Notes: generated by a model from the sequence alone, not told the origin. A DNA stretch of 64,000 bases from Romanomermis culicivorax (GCA_963922205.1 CAWUHX010000100.1:372001-436000); one strand, 5' to 3'; counted from the first letter of the stretch, positions 1 through 12,206 are shown. Numbers and translations: made by a program.

Positions 1-3000
1 TGAAACTTTCCTAAATTCATTTCTAATCTTTCGATGTCCAAAGTAAGGAATACTTTCGGCGTTCTAAAATTTGTGCTGTCAGCTTCTGGTTTTTGATTCA
101 GCTGTAGTTTTGCACTGATGCTTATAGGAGCCAATACTGCATTCAAAAAGTGATAGAGAAAATAAAGTAAAATTTTAGTGAATGCAATTTACTATAGCTA
201 ATTTCCTTTGGCGCATACGATTTGGTAGCGATTAATTTAATCATAGCATCCTGAAAAACATAAAGAAAAATTAAAAATGATAAATTTCCTCCACCATAGG
301 GTTTGTCATTCAAGTCTTCTCAAAAATTTACTGTTTACATGTGTACTTTGCCAAAATATTGTTACCCTCATTTCGTCTCGCGATTCCAGATTGGACATCA
401 AATTGCAATTCGAATTCCAATAAAACGACAAACTATCCAAATCAATGAGCTAAAAGTTGAATTTTATTCTATAGACAGCAGAAACAATTAGAAATACAAA
501 AAAATACATAAATTTTTTGAAAATTAATGAAAAGCGGAACCGTTGAACAACTTCCACGTTCACATTTTTGCATAACGGACTAAGTCTGTCATGAGTTTGA
601 GCCTTGAATGTTATGATCGTCGATTAAGCTAAAAATTACCTTGTAAAACAATTTCGCAGCGACGTCTTTGATAATTGTAGGAGTCCAATTAGCATCCGTA
701 GTCTGAAAATATCAGCTTCTGCACGAATTTTCGGTAAACATCAAATGGTTTCACTTGAAAAAATAATCTGCCGAGGGTGAAGCCTAAAGCAAATGGTCGT
801 TTACGATTCGTAAATTGATCTTCATAACGAATATGGATATTTTTTATTGTAATTTGGAGATTTTTGATCACTTGCGTGACCATTTTTTCTGTGAACGAGT
901 CTTCCTGAGCTTTTTGTTCGGGTGTTTTAGCTTTTTCGGCTTCTTCTGTTAGTAAAAAAACATATACAAGTAATTAATCACTCGGCTAAAATACAGAATT
1001 TGATCTGAACGACAAGCAGGTGGTATTCTAACACGTGAACAAGTTTTTTATACATTAGTAATTAGAAATAAGACAATGACCTGGAAAAAGACTATGCCAA
1101 CTTACAAGTATGAATTGGAAACGACAACAAAAAGTGATGACAGGTGTTGGAATAATCAAGGACTATAAGCCAGAAATGATTGCTGAACATAATCATATGT
1201 TTACTTTTCTTAGCTTTTCGAGCTTCTTCGATGCGGGATAATTCCGCCTGTTTTGTATCCTGTGCTTGTTTTTCTTCCTTGACAGCGTCATATTTAATTC
1301 CTAAACAAATAAATATAGAGTAATTGTGATACATCATCCGTGTGGTCCAACCTAAATTTGGGACGGCTAAAATGTAAAGGCCATCGATTTCTGCGATCAC
1401 CGGTTCGTTGTATAAATTCTTCCAAGGCACTTTCAAAACCAGCTTATCTGGAAAAAATTAGTGAGCTGTTCAGTTAATGATTCACAAAGCCACGATAACA
1501 CTATGAAATAATACACGTTAGGTCACAGATGTTTTGATAAAATCATGTTTACAGACATGGTCGACATGACACAGAATGAATGATCCACCAAAGAACTATT
1601 CGTCGTAGGCCGTACATTGCATACACGTAATCGAGGGGGGCGCCACAAGAATCCCCAGAAATCGTCGACTTAATGGCAAGCCATACGATGTTCCCCTTCA
1701 AAATATGTCGATAATATTGCTTAAATGGGCTAGCCATCCCTGTTCCCTCAACGGAAGAAATTGAAAAGGATCAATTTTTTGCAGAAAATGGTCATTTTTG
1801 ACACGAATAGACGAAAATGTCAATTTTTTCCGGGGCTTCGCGCCATAATAACACATTCTGATGTTTTTAAAGAAATTAATACTTTCTGAAGCATTTTCGA
1901 CTTCTTGGGGCAAAAGAAATCAAGTTTTTTCCTCTCAACAGCCACGTCTGAAATTTTGGACAACTGATGACCCCCACCTACAAGAGTCCCTTTAATCTCC
2001 AGAACTCGGAGCTCTGTTACATGTATAGTACATTGATGACTTCAAAAATCTACGATAATAGTTGTTCCAAACTCCAAAGCAATCTTACTTAAATATCCAG
2101 ATTTCAATTTTATCGGTAAATCGAGATTATCCTTAAATGAGAAAGAAAGTAATAGACACTATGTTCGTTCACATCAGACGAAATCATTGTATACTGTTGT
2201 GTTGTGTTTAAGGAAACAACGGTGTCCAAAATTTAGTTGCACGATATTTTGATCAAAGTGTACAAAGGTATGTTCATTATTTGGTGATGTGCCCCGGAGA
2301 CATTTTCATATCCGGATATTTTTAATGTTGTTTGCACAGAGGTAAAAAGAAGTCACATAGTAATAATACACTGGGTCAACTACAATACTACATAATATTC
2401 AATAGGTGCAATAACTTTTCGTCTTATATTCACGTAAACCGTGATTGTTATAAAAATATGTTACTTTTTTAAACTGCAATATTTCAGGAAGCACTGTAGG
2501 AAAAGTATAGCTTTTTTATATTTTTTTCCTTTTAGTGAAGAGTGAATTTATTAGGGTTGTCCCAGGCCCCGGCCCCGGCACCGGGGCAGCTGCCCCGGCC
2601 CCGAGCCGGGGCTAGGGTTGCCCCGGTTCGGGGCAAGACTACAAAAAATTAGTATTTTTGATAGTATAACAAGCTCGATTTATAATAAAATTGAAGTTTA
2701 GACTGTGACAAGTAAATATTCAGTAGTTAGTTTGACAGTAATACTTTTAGGAATCACTAAATTCATGTTCCATTTGGATAAAAGTTTAAAAGTTTTCATT
2801 ATATCCGGAACTGCACTTCAACTTTAATTGATTTTTTCAGAAAACGTACAATTATATTAGCTATTCATTATTACTGATTTGCCTAAACTTCAGCATACAT
2901 GTCAAAACATGTTTTCAAATTACCTAAGTAGTGTCCAAGAAGTTAGAGCTGAAGCGAATTCAGATTCGAGCCACAGTCATTCACTATGCAAAAGTGACAA

Positions 3001-6000
3001 AGAGAATGATGATGTTGACAAAGTTGTTATTTGGGAAAATGATGATTTTTGATTTTTCACCACAATTTTGTGATGTCTCCAACTTTCTTCTCGAGCATTT
3101 TTCAAAAGTTTCTCCCTTCCAGTGAGGGTTTTTTCCGTACCAGATGGAGTTTTTTGGGCTGGTACGGATCCGTACTGTACAGATTTTTTGATGTACAGTG
3201 CAACATAAAGCCTGACGATTCTTTTGATCACGTTATAGGATTTCCTGTCTGGAAAGTCATTTTCATGCATTTTAAAACAAATAATCCTGAAAATTTTCTA
3301 GCGCTTTGCGCCGGATTCAAATGATTTATAAGTTTGAACGTTAGTTCTGATTCACGGTTGCAAAATGTCGTCCTATCTCGTGGATGATGTTCAATCTTGT
3401 ATTGTTTCTTGACATAGTTGAAAAAAATCAAGATTTTTCTCGATCCTTTTGCAGTGTTTGAATATTTAATTTTTTTGTCTGCATCAGACCCTATCTAACC
3501 TATCAATCAATGCAGTATCATAGCTGACATGAAATTAAAAGAAAAAGAATCACCTTAAAAATTTTTCGATGTGATACATGAAGTATGGTACCACTGTGAT
3601 GTATATGTTAATATGTTATATGTCTGCCCCGGCCCCGGCCCTGGCTAAAATGTCTGCCCCGGGACAACCCTAGAATTTATATAATCTTTTTTATGCTTCT
3701 TAATCGAAAGACGGGCTTCATTAATCACTGTTAAAGTCGTTTACACAACGCTTTTACAGTAGGATTCTCAAGATTGGTTTTGTATGCCAAATCTGACGTG
3801 ACCATAGCAGTGTATTTTTAGCACGGTGCTAATGACTGAAAGGGAGAAATTTTCGAAAAAAAAGTCGAAAAGAAAGTTTAGAATATCACAAAAATGTGGT
3901 GAAAAGCAAAAATCGCCGTTTCAACAAATAGTTCCAGCCTTTAGATACAATGAAAAGATGTAAACGTTCATCGAAACAGAATGCGAATTTTCCGATTCCT
4001 AAAAGTATTAACGTCAAACTAACTACTGAATATCTACTCCTCGGTCAACTAATCAAGTGCATAATGTAAGAATGAACTGATTTAATTAGAATCCAATGAG
4101 AGTCTTATTCCTTTTAAAAGTACCAATATCAAGCATAATTTCGTGAGTCAATACAATAAAAGCATGTTGTCAGAATTGACAAACTCGCAAATTAGTTTGA
4201 CACCAACGAAGTATCATTTGTCAACAGTGCTAATGAAATATTTTTTCATTAGCACGAATGCTAATGGGATCGTGCCAAAAAAACTGCAGTGAATGATACA
4301 TGATGCAGTGAACAGTATATACACTTATATAATTTGAACATTTTGTTGTTTTCTTGTTGAAACTTTGTGTAATAACGTTAAAAAAAAGAAAAAAATAACC
4401 TAACTTCTTAGTAACCTTTACTTCTTTTTCGAACATTGAAAATATCCGGATATTTTTCCACATCCGGATATCCGCTTTTCAAAATGTCCGTCCGGATATC
4501 CGACGCACATCACTATTCATGACAGGTTTTTTGTAGCACGAGTACCATTAGCATTCGTGCTGATGAAAAAATATTTCATTAGCACAATTAGCATGTTTGA
4601 CAAATGTTACTTTGTTGGTGTCAGACTAATGTGTGAGTTCGTCAATTCTGATGACATGCTTTTATTTTATTACCTCATGAAATCATGCTTGATGTTTGTA
4701 CTTTTAGGAGGAATAAGATTCTCATCTGAATCTAATTAAATCATCTCATTCTTAAATTATGCACTTGATAAGTCGACCGACAAGGAAATATTCGTAGTTA
4801 TTTTGACAGTAATACCTTTAGGAGTTTGAATAAAAGTTTACATGTTTTCATAGTATTTGAAATTGCACTTCAACTTCAATACAGGTTCTCGGTTGATTTT
4901 TTCAGAAAATATACAATATTTGTTTACTCACTATAACTGATTTGCCTTAACTTCAGCTATGCCAAAACATCTGTTTTCAAATTACCCAAGTAGTGTCCAA
5001 GAGGTTGGCGCCGAAGGAAACTTAGATTCGTGCCACAGTCATTCACTATGCAAAAGTGACAGAGAGAATGAGTATATTGGCGAAGTTGTTATTTGTGAAA
5101 ACAGCGATTTTATATTTTTCACCACAATTTTGTGATATATTTAACTTTCTTGTCGAACTTCTTTCAAAAATTTCTCCCTCTCAGTCATTAGCACGCGTGC
5201 TAAAGTCCAAAAATTTCCGTTAGCATGGCTCTGGTTTCATTAGCACCGTGCTAAAAAACCTAGTTCATTAGACGTTCTGTTGGAAATCTTTGTAGTGAAG
5301 TAAAATTCAGATAGGAAGTTTCCAACCCCATCGAGAGAACAAAAATGGACTGGTTTAAGTTTTTGTTCGATCAAGATTTTGATCTATCGATTTTTGATCT
5401 GTTTTGTTTGACCAACAATGGATCGATCTACATCAAGCTATAATATATGTAAAATGCTGTATCTATATTTTTGACGTAGTGATGGATCTATCTCCATTGG
5501 CTTTTCTGTTGATGACAGTTACGATAGAACTTCCAGGGTGGCCACCGGTTTTTCAAAATGAAATTCCCGGTTTTCTCCCGGTTTTCCCGGTTATGTTTTA
5601 GAATTTTCCCGGTTAAAATTCAAAGTTCATATTATAACTGATTTAGAACGGACTACTTCTCGCTAATTATGATCCCGAAACGATCTTTTTAAATAACTCT
5701 GCGTGAATTCGATCGTTTCAAAAATCTTTCACGGACTATGTTATGCACTATTTTTGAGTAAATTCATTTCTGTGCATATTTACCTATTTCCAATTTTAAT
5801 TTATGCTTTAGATTTAAAATGCATACATTATCGAAACACTATTTTCATTCTTGACTGATCATGATAATTTTTGCTGAAATTTTTTAAACAGCTAATAACT
5901 CGATTAACACATTGTCATTGACATTCAGCTTCTAATCACGAAGAGCGATCGAGGCAATTGCGCACATACATTCACGTATTGTAGGGTAGGGGGAGGTGAA

Positions 6001-8713
6001 GCCTCCTACCTTAGACTCTGGACACGCCCTGACTAAAAAAATCGTCGAGCAGACCCCTGAACTTTTTCGAACACAAATGTTTTTCATTTCTATGCATATT
6101 TTGTATGAAAAACATGCTTGTGGAGCAGAGGTTCCCAAGGTCAGATATTTAAGGTAGGGGTAAAGTTGAAAATTTGCCTGGGTAGTGTAGCTAGATGTAC
6201 ACTGAACTATACATGCACATAGGGGGGTCGGGGGGGGGGGTAAACCCCCTACCTGAGACCCTGGACGCCCCTCCCTGGGACAAATATCGTGAAATACCCC
6301 TCCCTGAACTTTATCGGAGACAGTTTTTCTATATTTTTTTGCATGTTTTGTGCGAAAACGTGTTTGCGAATCTTTCTTTTGTCCATTGAAAAGTCCAGGG
6401 ACCCTCCCCCTAGAAAATTCTTGCCGTGCATATTTGCACTGAACGCGTCATTGTGTCTCAAAATTAGTCAACCAGTGATAAATTTCAAGGACTTTAGGTA
6501 AGAGTAATACCCCCTTATACCCCTCCCTATGGGACAGTCTGTTGTGGAGATTGTTTTTTTGCCCACCCAATCCCTCACATCCTTCAGTAAAAGTCCGAGG
6601 ACCATCCCCGCTGGGAAATTATTGCCGTACATGTCTGATTATGCATAAATACAATGAGAGAAATCTCAAGAAACAAAAAAAAAAGAAATTTGAAGACATA
6701 AAAAATCTAGCGGAGCATTAGCATTCAGTTTGGCAGGATTTTCCAAGAGTTCCTAACAAAACCGCGAAACTTTCTCAACAAATTTCTCCAGAAAATCGTG
6801 CAGTGAAAAATTTGGTATAGGTATACTCAGAAGTTTTGTATCTCGACACAAAAGACTATTCATTCATCCTTGAATAAGTAAAAAATTTCAGTAACGGTGA
6901 ATAAGAACTTCTAAGTTGGAAGCTGCGAAAAAATCATTCACCTATTGGCAGAAAAATTCACGACAATATTCTTTGTTAATGAATCTGATAGCAGCATGCC
7001 AAATCATTGGGAAACGTGAAACATAATATTGACAGGTTTTGACTCATAATTCGTATATTTTTTATTAGGCACCTATATTGATTTTCAGCGATGAGGCAGG
7101 CAACGCAATTTATCATACAGCCCTACGAATAAATTTTTTCATGAAACGCTCTTGAGTCTTGATCAGGGTTGGCAAAAACCAAACTTTTGGAATTTCGACT
7201 GTTTGGTTTTTTAATTGTTTTTCTGCTTTAATTCTTTAGAATGTTTGGCACATCAAAATAACTACGTAAAAAACTGCTGGAAGTTTCTTCTATCATTTTA
7301 GGCTAGTTAGGGTGTCTAAAAATGACAGCCAGAAGTATTAATCTCACGGGAGTGTCATCACTTTATGCTATAGGAAATCCCTATTATAACAATAGAAATA
7401 CAGTAACAGTCGGCACATAAGAAAGGAAAGCTAAGTCGAGAAATTAAGAAATGTAAAAACGGAGCAGGGCATGCGATATGTAAAGAGCTCAATAAAAAAA
7501 GAAGAATAATGATAAATAAAGAGAAATATACAACACGTAATCAATGTAGTTAAAACTCATAAGAAATCAATGTACAGAAGGAGCCAAAAAAAGGCGACCG
7601 GTACTGGCTTTCATAGCTTTCAAACGAGTGAAGCTTTTTTAATGCGGTTTCCTGCCTCGATAGGTAAAACATCTGGCATAAAAACTGCAAAGTTTCAGCC
7701 AGTTAATAAGTATGTATAAAAATAAGTTAATAAGTATGTATAAAAAAGTACAAAAAGAAAAAAAAATTGCCGCGAAGCGGCGAAATTTTTTTCTCATTTT
7801 TGTGTACTTTTGCACGAAAAATATTTCATTTGCCACAAAATTCCCGGTTATTTCCCGGTTATCCCGGTTTTCCCGGTTCGAAAAAAAATTCCCGGTTAAT
7901 TCCCGGTTTTCCCGGTTGGTGGCCACCCTGTAAGAACACAAAAAATAATTCTCATTTCTAGAGAAATCGGTAACAGGTTTGAAAATTGTAGTCAATAATA
8001 TAGGAATACAACTACTAATCATTGATGTGGAGCGAGAAAAAATAATTGCATACAAAGAAGATGAAGCTATAAAAGTTCTCCCACTGTAATCGTAACTCAG
8101 AGCACTGGTGATCTGCTACTTCAAACATCAGAAAAGAGAAATGTCGCCAAACTTTTTATGATTTGAAAATGATTTATTTTTCTAAATCATATAAATTTCA
8201 AACCATATAAATAGATTTTTTTCCAAATCGCATAAATCACTCTACCTGATACATAAATACGTATATCCGAGACGACACGAGAGGCTGAAGTGTAACTAAT
8301 TTTTCAAAACAAACTGAGCATAAATCATTTCGTACGTAGGAACTGACCAGTATTCCTTTAGATCGGTTCAGTTTTGTCCTTTTAGGAAAGTTGTTAGAAT
8401 ATTCACACACAAAATGTGTTTGAACATAATCGAAACACGTCATCATATGTTGATTTTCTCAGATAACTCAATTCTCCCGAGCTTTCAGCAGCCACCAACG
8501 TAGCTACCGAACGCAGAAACCCACCTTCCCGGTTTGCTAATATATGATGTTAAACTAAATCATCCTTACTAATGCAGTAGCTTTGATGTTCAAGTTGTTA
8601 AGAACAACATCACCGCCCCATATTCCCAAGTTCAACTGCGACGAATCGAGATTTTCCACGTAATCCCCTAAAAATCTATTCAATAAATTCGCGACAATCG
8701 ATTCGAAAACCAT
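1..8713 (-). CDS. VPS13: VPS13-family lipid transfer protein, N-terminal part (9 exons, runs off the left edge)
   Basis: VPS13 proteins are bridge-like lipid transporters at membrane contact sites, and their N-terminal chorein domain binds the donor (ER) membrane. Exons read on the minus strand: 8713-8570 (start ATG at 8713), 2131-2089, 1447-1352, 1300-1205, 945-755, 702-640, 449-366, 250-193, 136-1. Phases match at every junction and each intron is GT-AG. The family start [20 protein letters not shown] is clear. Other hallmarks are [16 protein letters not shown] (exon 3), [11 protein letters not shown] (exon 4), [20 protein letters not shown] (exon 5), TTDANWTP (exon 6), [13 protein letters not shown] (exon 7) and [14 protein letters not shown] (exon 9). 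About 303 of more than 3000 expected residues lie here. The gene resembles the VPS13A/C branch, but I cannot choose a paralogue. The exon 5 donor is a weak CAA|GTGAAA. Intron 1 (2132-8569) is full of transposons. Confidence 0.95.
2552..3672. mobile_element. hAT-type DNA transposon remnant (TAGGGTTGTCCC ends), 1121 bp, in VPS13 intron 1
   Basis: The ends are perfect inverted repeats, TAGGGTTGTCCC and GGGACAACCCTA, followed inward by CCCCGG-rich repeats. An 8-bp target duplication GAATTTAT flanks it at 2544-2551 and 3673-3680, the hAT hallmark. The interior near 2900-3030 keeps a short readable peptide ([18 protein letters not shown], then [10 protein letters not shown]) that looks like the N-terminal region of a decayed transposase exon. 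The same interior is found in the differently ended element at 4780-5190. It is non-autonomous now. Confidence 0.85.
3808..5263. mobile_element. Foldback hAT-like element with TTAGCACGGTGCTAA ends, in VPS13 intron 1
   Basis: Left (about 3815) and right (about 5253) ends are inverted copies of TTTTTAGCACGGTGCTAATG. Long imperfect inverted arms follow: about 3830-4262 against about 4535-5210, the left arm with deletions. The right arm (4780-5190) is homologous to the interior of the element at 2552-3672 although the ends differ. The centre (4440-4515) has repeated TCCGGATATCC motifs. No clean target duplication is seen. Scattered GCTAATG/CATTAGC repeats line the arms. Confidence 0.65.
5960..6520. 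repeat. G/C-tract repeats of the ACATGCACATAGGGGG type
   Basis: Two units lie in opposite sense here: GTAGGGTAGGGGGAGGTGAA at 5980 and ATACATGCACATAGGGGGG at 6205. They are followed by GTAAACCCCCTACC and a CCCTGGAC/CCCTCCC run. Related units occur at 45220-45500 and 46690-46740. The signature is a start of TACATGCACATA, G-tracts next to C-tracts able to form a hairpin, and a central T-rich TTTTGTGCGAAAA segment. Ends and target duplications could not be fixed. Confidence 0.5.
7165..7560 (+). repeat. Dispersed repeat, first copy (second copy at 13070-13430)
   Basis: Both copies begin with GGGTTGGCAAAAACCAAACTT and contain GAATGTTTGG(C/T)ACATCAAAATAAC, then GGAAATCCCTATT and CAATAGAAATACAGTAA, ending near GCATGCGATA. 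They are about 85-90% alike by eye over some 330 bp. The T-rich GGTTTTTTA part varies in length. There is no coding potential, and the family was not recognised. Confidence 0.7.
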
Positions 8714-8761
8714 TTTACAATCTTTTATTTATAACATTATTTCGTCAACTGAACTGACCCT
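8714..8761 (-). promoter_or_regulatory. 3' splice site and short 5' UTR just before the VPS13 start codon
   Basis: On the minus strand a T-rich tract ending in TTTTTTAG lies at 8760 and above, leaving 46 nt of leader (8759-8714) before the VPS13 ATG. It is a good 3' splice site. The matching donor is either in an upstream non-coding exon or on a spliced leader. No core promoter element is recognisable. Confidence 0.45.
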
Positions 8762-9235
8762 AAAAAATAAATAATTCGGTGAAATAGGATCTGAAAAAAC
8801 GTCGAATACTTTTCTACAAAATATCTTTTTGAAATGATATGTATATACGATTCATTGACTGAAACAACATGATGGCGGCTGAATCAACACATAATCTAAG
8901 AAATGGGCCCGCAAGATCTCAAGATGTTATCAAGCTCATCGGTTATATGATTACTTAGAATTATTTTCATCCAGTGCAAACGAATAACAAAGGATTTTAT
9001 CAATCGGAATAGCACCTGTCGTAGCTAAATCTATGAATAATCCCCAAACCTACGGTCTTTCTCCAAATCGTGCTTGTTGATAGGGAAAAGTTTTGGAAAA
9101 CGGAAACAAATTTGAGCTATTATTTCAATTCAGAATAAAATTGAAAGACTCAAGCGGTCAATAGTTCCGGTAATTCAAGGAATTTTTGCTTTTGGATCAT
9201 TTACTTAAGAATTATTCTACCAGACCTGAGCATGG
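8762..9235. other. Upstream flank of VPS13, no recognised feature
   Basis: This is AT-rich sequence beyond the VPS13 leader. I see no ORF of note, no RNA gene and no clear repeat. Any VPS13 promoter or first non-coding exon would be expected here or further right, but nothing in the sequence identifies it. Confidence 0.4.
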
Positions 9236-9480
9236 TCAGTCGGCCTGGAGAAAGTGAACTGGGATATTGTCAGGAGAGCATGGCCGTGCGCAAGGGGGGG
9301 GGGGGGGGCGGGGGGGGCGGCCGCCCCCCCTTATTGAGGCAGTAACTCTAAACCGAAAACATGCGTTTTGGTGGACTTTAAAAGGTCTAAATCTCAAAAT
9401 TTTCCGGCGCTTCGCGCCGGTCATGGGTATAATTATAACTATATTCTATCAGGCGCGGCCGTTAGCATATCTATAGTCTG
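9236..9480. repeat. GC-hairpin module plus long G-tract, minus orientation
   Basis: A G-run with a GGCGGGGGGGCGGCCGCCCC stretch (9294-9330) is followed by CCGGCGCTTCGCGCCGG at 9404, the perfect inverted hairpin module. Read on the minus strand it gives the order hairpin, GGAAAATTTTGAGATTTAGA, CTTTTAAAG. This is the interior of the hAT-like MITEs at 15447-16482 and 52983-53659. The GCGCGGCC at 9452 matches their GCCGCGCCTGA segment. Recognisable ends are missing. Confidence 0.6.
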
Positions 9481-9959
9481 TTTTTCTTGAAATGCTTCCA
9501 AATAATGAAAGTGGAAAGCAAGTAGTGTTTCAGATTTTTGCGATTTTCTGATAAACAATATATGATGTAGGACTGGAAATTTGTGAGCATACTAACCTAA
9601 CCTTTACCAATTTTTCGAGTGAAAAATTTTACAGTAAGAACTTTATGTAAACGATTTTGACGACAATATTGATTTGTGTCACTTTTCTATTTGGAAGCAT
9701 TTTATAAAAAACACACTATACTTCGACTTACTAATTAATGATCAACAGTTTCTATCAATCAAGTTAGCTCGTTTCATTTTCTAATCGTTTACAGTCAATT
9801 ATGTCGCCGAAAATAGAGATTTTTCATCAAGTCTCTCAATTTTTTCTCTCGATGATTGGAATTTTTTTAACGTTTGCAATCTGAACTTTTGCGTTTATTA
9901 AAATTGGAAATTGAAGACATTACTCTAGAACGCGATTTCAAAACATTTTTTCACGAATT

Positions 9960-10400
9960 ATCTGATGGAGAGATTTATTTTTCAGCGTTTTAGAATACAA
10001 AAACCCGAAAATTTTTCCGGCGCTACGCGCCAGAATGGGAGGCAAATTACGCTTCATCAGTCTGATTTTAATTCATTTTCCAACGTTATGAAAGTTTATT
10101 TTTCAGCGTTTTAGAAAGTGAAAATCAAAAAATTTTTCCGGTGCTCGGCGCCGGACCATTCTATAGAACACCAATATATTCTTCATGAGCTCATTTTGAC
10201 TAACATAACCAGAATTTTCTCAATTTTTTTCCTCATTTTTGCAGGTTTCTGACTACAAATACAACAAAATGCTTGAGAATGCTCCTAAAATGCATAAAAA
10301 AGGATCCGGAGCCACATTATAAGCGTTTTTAAAAAAGTGGAAAATTTTTGGAAAATGAGGAAAAAAATTTTGGGTCCGGTTCTCATGTGGAAAAAATCTG
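9960..10400 (+). repeat. Direct repeat unit A, first copy (second copy 10680-11455)
   Basis: It starts GGAGAGATTTATTTTTCAGCG. It carries two GC hairpins (about 10018 and 10137), then ACACCAATATATTCTTCATG and ACAACAAAATGCTT, and ends with CATTATAAGCGTTTTTAAAA and GTCCGGTTCTCATGTGGAA. All segments recur in the same order 720 bp downstream, so this is a tandem-like duplication with later insertions in copy 2. Confidence 0.7.
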
Positions 10401-10679
10401 TCAAAATGGGACTTTGGTTACTTTTAGAGAACAAAAAAATGAACCTTTAGTTCCCAATCCCACTGAATGAGAGAATCTCTATTCATAAATCAGATATTGA
10501 CAATCTCAATGTTTGTTACGAACAGAATTCGTCCGCGTTCAAGATAAATAAAAGTAGGTAATGTGACATTGTTTGTCTAATTTCCGAACAAAATAATGTG
10601 TTTAGTGAACATTCAGCTTCAATATTTCCGAAAATTTTCAACTTTACCCCTACCTGAAAAATCTGACCTTGGGGACCTC

Positions 10680-11455
10680 AGGTTGGAGAGATTTATTTTC
10701 CAGCGTTTTAGAATATAAAAAGCCGAAAATTTTTTCGGCGCTTCGCGCCGGAATGGGGGACAAATTACACTTCATCAGTCTGATTTGGATTTATTTCCTA
10801 ACGTTTTGAAGGTTCACGTTCCAGCGTTTCAGAAACTGAAAATCCGAAGATTTTTCCGGCGCTCCGCGCCGGACCAAAACTAAATAGAATTAGATGATCC
10901 TAATCCAAACCACAGAAATGTTGATAGCGGATAAATTCATGAGAACTCTATCGCTAACATGCTTTATCCGCTCCTGTAGAACACCAATATATTCTTCATG
11001 CGCTCATTTTGACTAACATAACCATAATTTTCTCAATTTTTCCTCTTTTTTGCAGGTTTCTGACTCAAAATACAACAAAATGCTTCGGTATGCTCCTAAA
11101 ATGCATGAAACAGCCATACCTGCAAGACCTCCGACCAGTTGGGGGGGGGGGGGGGGTAAATCCGAAATTTGGAGGGAGGGGGCCGAAAAAAGTCGAAATT
11201 TTTCTCAAAAAAGGCCAAAAAACACACTTTTTTGCAAATTTTTTTAATTTTTTCCAAACTGAGGGAGGGGGCTTGGGTGATGTTGGGTATATGGTTGGCC
11301 AAGTTGGGGGGGTCCCCCCAAACCCCCCCCCCCCAAGTACAGGTATGAAAACAGCACCCCCGTAGTCACATTATAAACGTTTTTAAAAATTTGGAAAATT
11401 TTTGGAAAATGAGGAAAAAAATTTCGGGTCCGGTCCTCATGTGGAAAAAATCTTC
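10680..11455 (+). repeat. Direct repeat unit A, second copy, interrupted twice
   Basis: It has the same order of segments as 9960-10400, with hairpins at about 10733 and 10857. Two stretches are absent from copy 1: about 10872-10976, and the MITE at 11115-11347. Copy 1 therefore acts as a paralogous empty site for both. Confidence 0.7.
11115..11347. mobile_element. CATACCTG-family G-tract MITE, copy a (233 bp)
   Basis: Ends CATACCTG and CAGGTATG are inverted. Flanks GAAACAGC (11107-11114) and AAAACAGC (11348-11355) form an 8-bp target duplication with one mismatch. Inside each end lie a G or C run of more than 10 and AAATTTCGACTTTTT/TTTTTGCAAATTTTT segments typical of the family. The unoccupied site is at about 10300. 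Confidence 0.8.
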
Positions 11456-11489
11456 GAGGAAAAAAATGGTGGCGGCAACTGGTCGGACC

Positions 11490-11788
11490 TCTTTCAGGTA
11501 TACCTTACGTTTAAGACGAAAAAAACTATTAAAGATTAAATGATAAGTGAAGGCAGACATGCTAAAACCGCGCCTGAGCTAATAATGATTATTAAAGTTA
11601 TTACCGGCGCGAACCGCCTGAAAATTTTGAGATTTGGACCTCCTAAAATGCAAAAAATGCATCTTTTCAGTTTGGAATGAAAACCCCAAATTTTTCTTCC
11701 ACATTTGTGGAAAGATCTCAAAAATTTTTTCCATATTCCAGATTTTTTTTCCACATTATAAAGTAAATGTGCAAAAAAACAGCATGCC
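11490..11788 (+). mobile_element. CCAC-type hAT-like MITE, 3' portion
   Basis: The interior GTTTAAGACG, then AAGGCAGACATG, then ACCGGCGCGAACCGCC with GAAAATTTTGAGATTT is followed by TTCCACATTTGTGGAAAG and a decayed terminus (GCAAAAAAACAGCATG). It matches the right half of the intact element at 15447-16482. The left part is missing or scrambled. Confidence 0.6.
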
Positions 11789-11838
11789 GAAAGCTTTTGG
11801 TCCAAAGAAAACTGGGAAAACGTGTGCTTCTTTACAGT

Positions 11839-12205
11839 GTTTTTTTTGTGCCAAAACATGATTTTTGGCACAAAAAAATTTGGAATAGCACAAAAAATTT
11901 TGAGCGTTTGTGCCAATTGGCACAAAATTATTGACTGGTCAAACATTAAATTTCCTTGATTTGTAGACGTTTTACGGGCTGAAAATGCAGAAAAATTTCG
12001 GCGCTTCGCGCCAAGTCAACGAATATTTATCATATTCTATTCGTAATTTGACCCCAACGCGAACGATTTCTCTTCGAACAGTGTATTAGTGTCGTTGCAG
12101 CAACCTCCATAGGCTGTCATTGTCAACGACTGATGAATGAAAAGAAATTCTGAATATGTTCTCTGTTCATTCTGTCAGATTAGGATTTAAAACTGATATT
12201 CTCAC
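11839..12205 (-). mobile_element. GTGCC-type hAT-like MITE, partial minus copy
   Basis: It begins with the terminus CAGTGTTTTTTTTGTGCC at 11839 and contains the subterminal palindrome GTGCCAATTGGCAC (11911). It then reads the reverse complement of the family interior, with CGGCGCTTCGCGCC at 11999, and stops where LINE sequence starts. Intact relatives are at 15018-16908 and 27144-28517. Confidence 0.75.
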
Positions 12206-12206
12206 T

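Larger units (their letters stand above)
5534..7930. mobile_element. hAT-like element with CAGGGTGGCCACC ends and CCCGG-rich subterminal repeats
   Basis: Left end CAGGGTGGCCACCGG at 5534 and right end GGTGGCCACCCTG at 7930 are inverted repeats. Next to each end lie 5-7 copies of TTCCCGGTT (5545-5610 and 7838-7915). No clean 8-bp target duplication is visible (AGAACTTC against TAAGAACA). The interior holds a G/C-tract unit (5930-6520), a dispersed repeat (7165-7560) and a variant GC hairpin GCCGCGAAGCGGC at 7768. There is no coding capacity. This fills most of VPS13 intron 1. Confidence 0.65.

Noticed and set aside
1549-2030. Open frames between VPS13 exons 2 and 3
   Set aside because: They do not resemble VPS13, and they overlap a diverged CATACATGTAA-type repeat (CCGGGGCTTCGCGCC at 1836, TTACATGTAT at 2017).
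11009-11365. 118-codon open frame rich in Gly and Pro
   Set aside because: It runs across the G- and C-tracts of a CATACCTG-family MITE and its flanks. Similar frames occur in every copy of that MITE.
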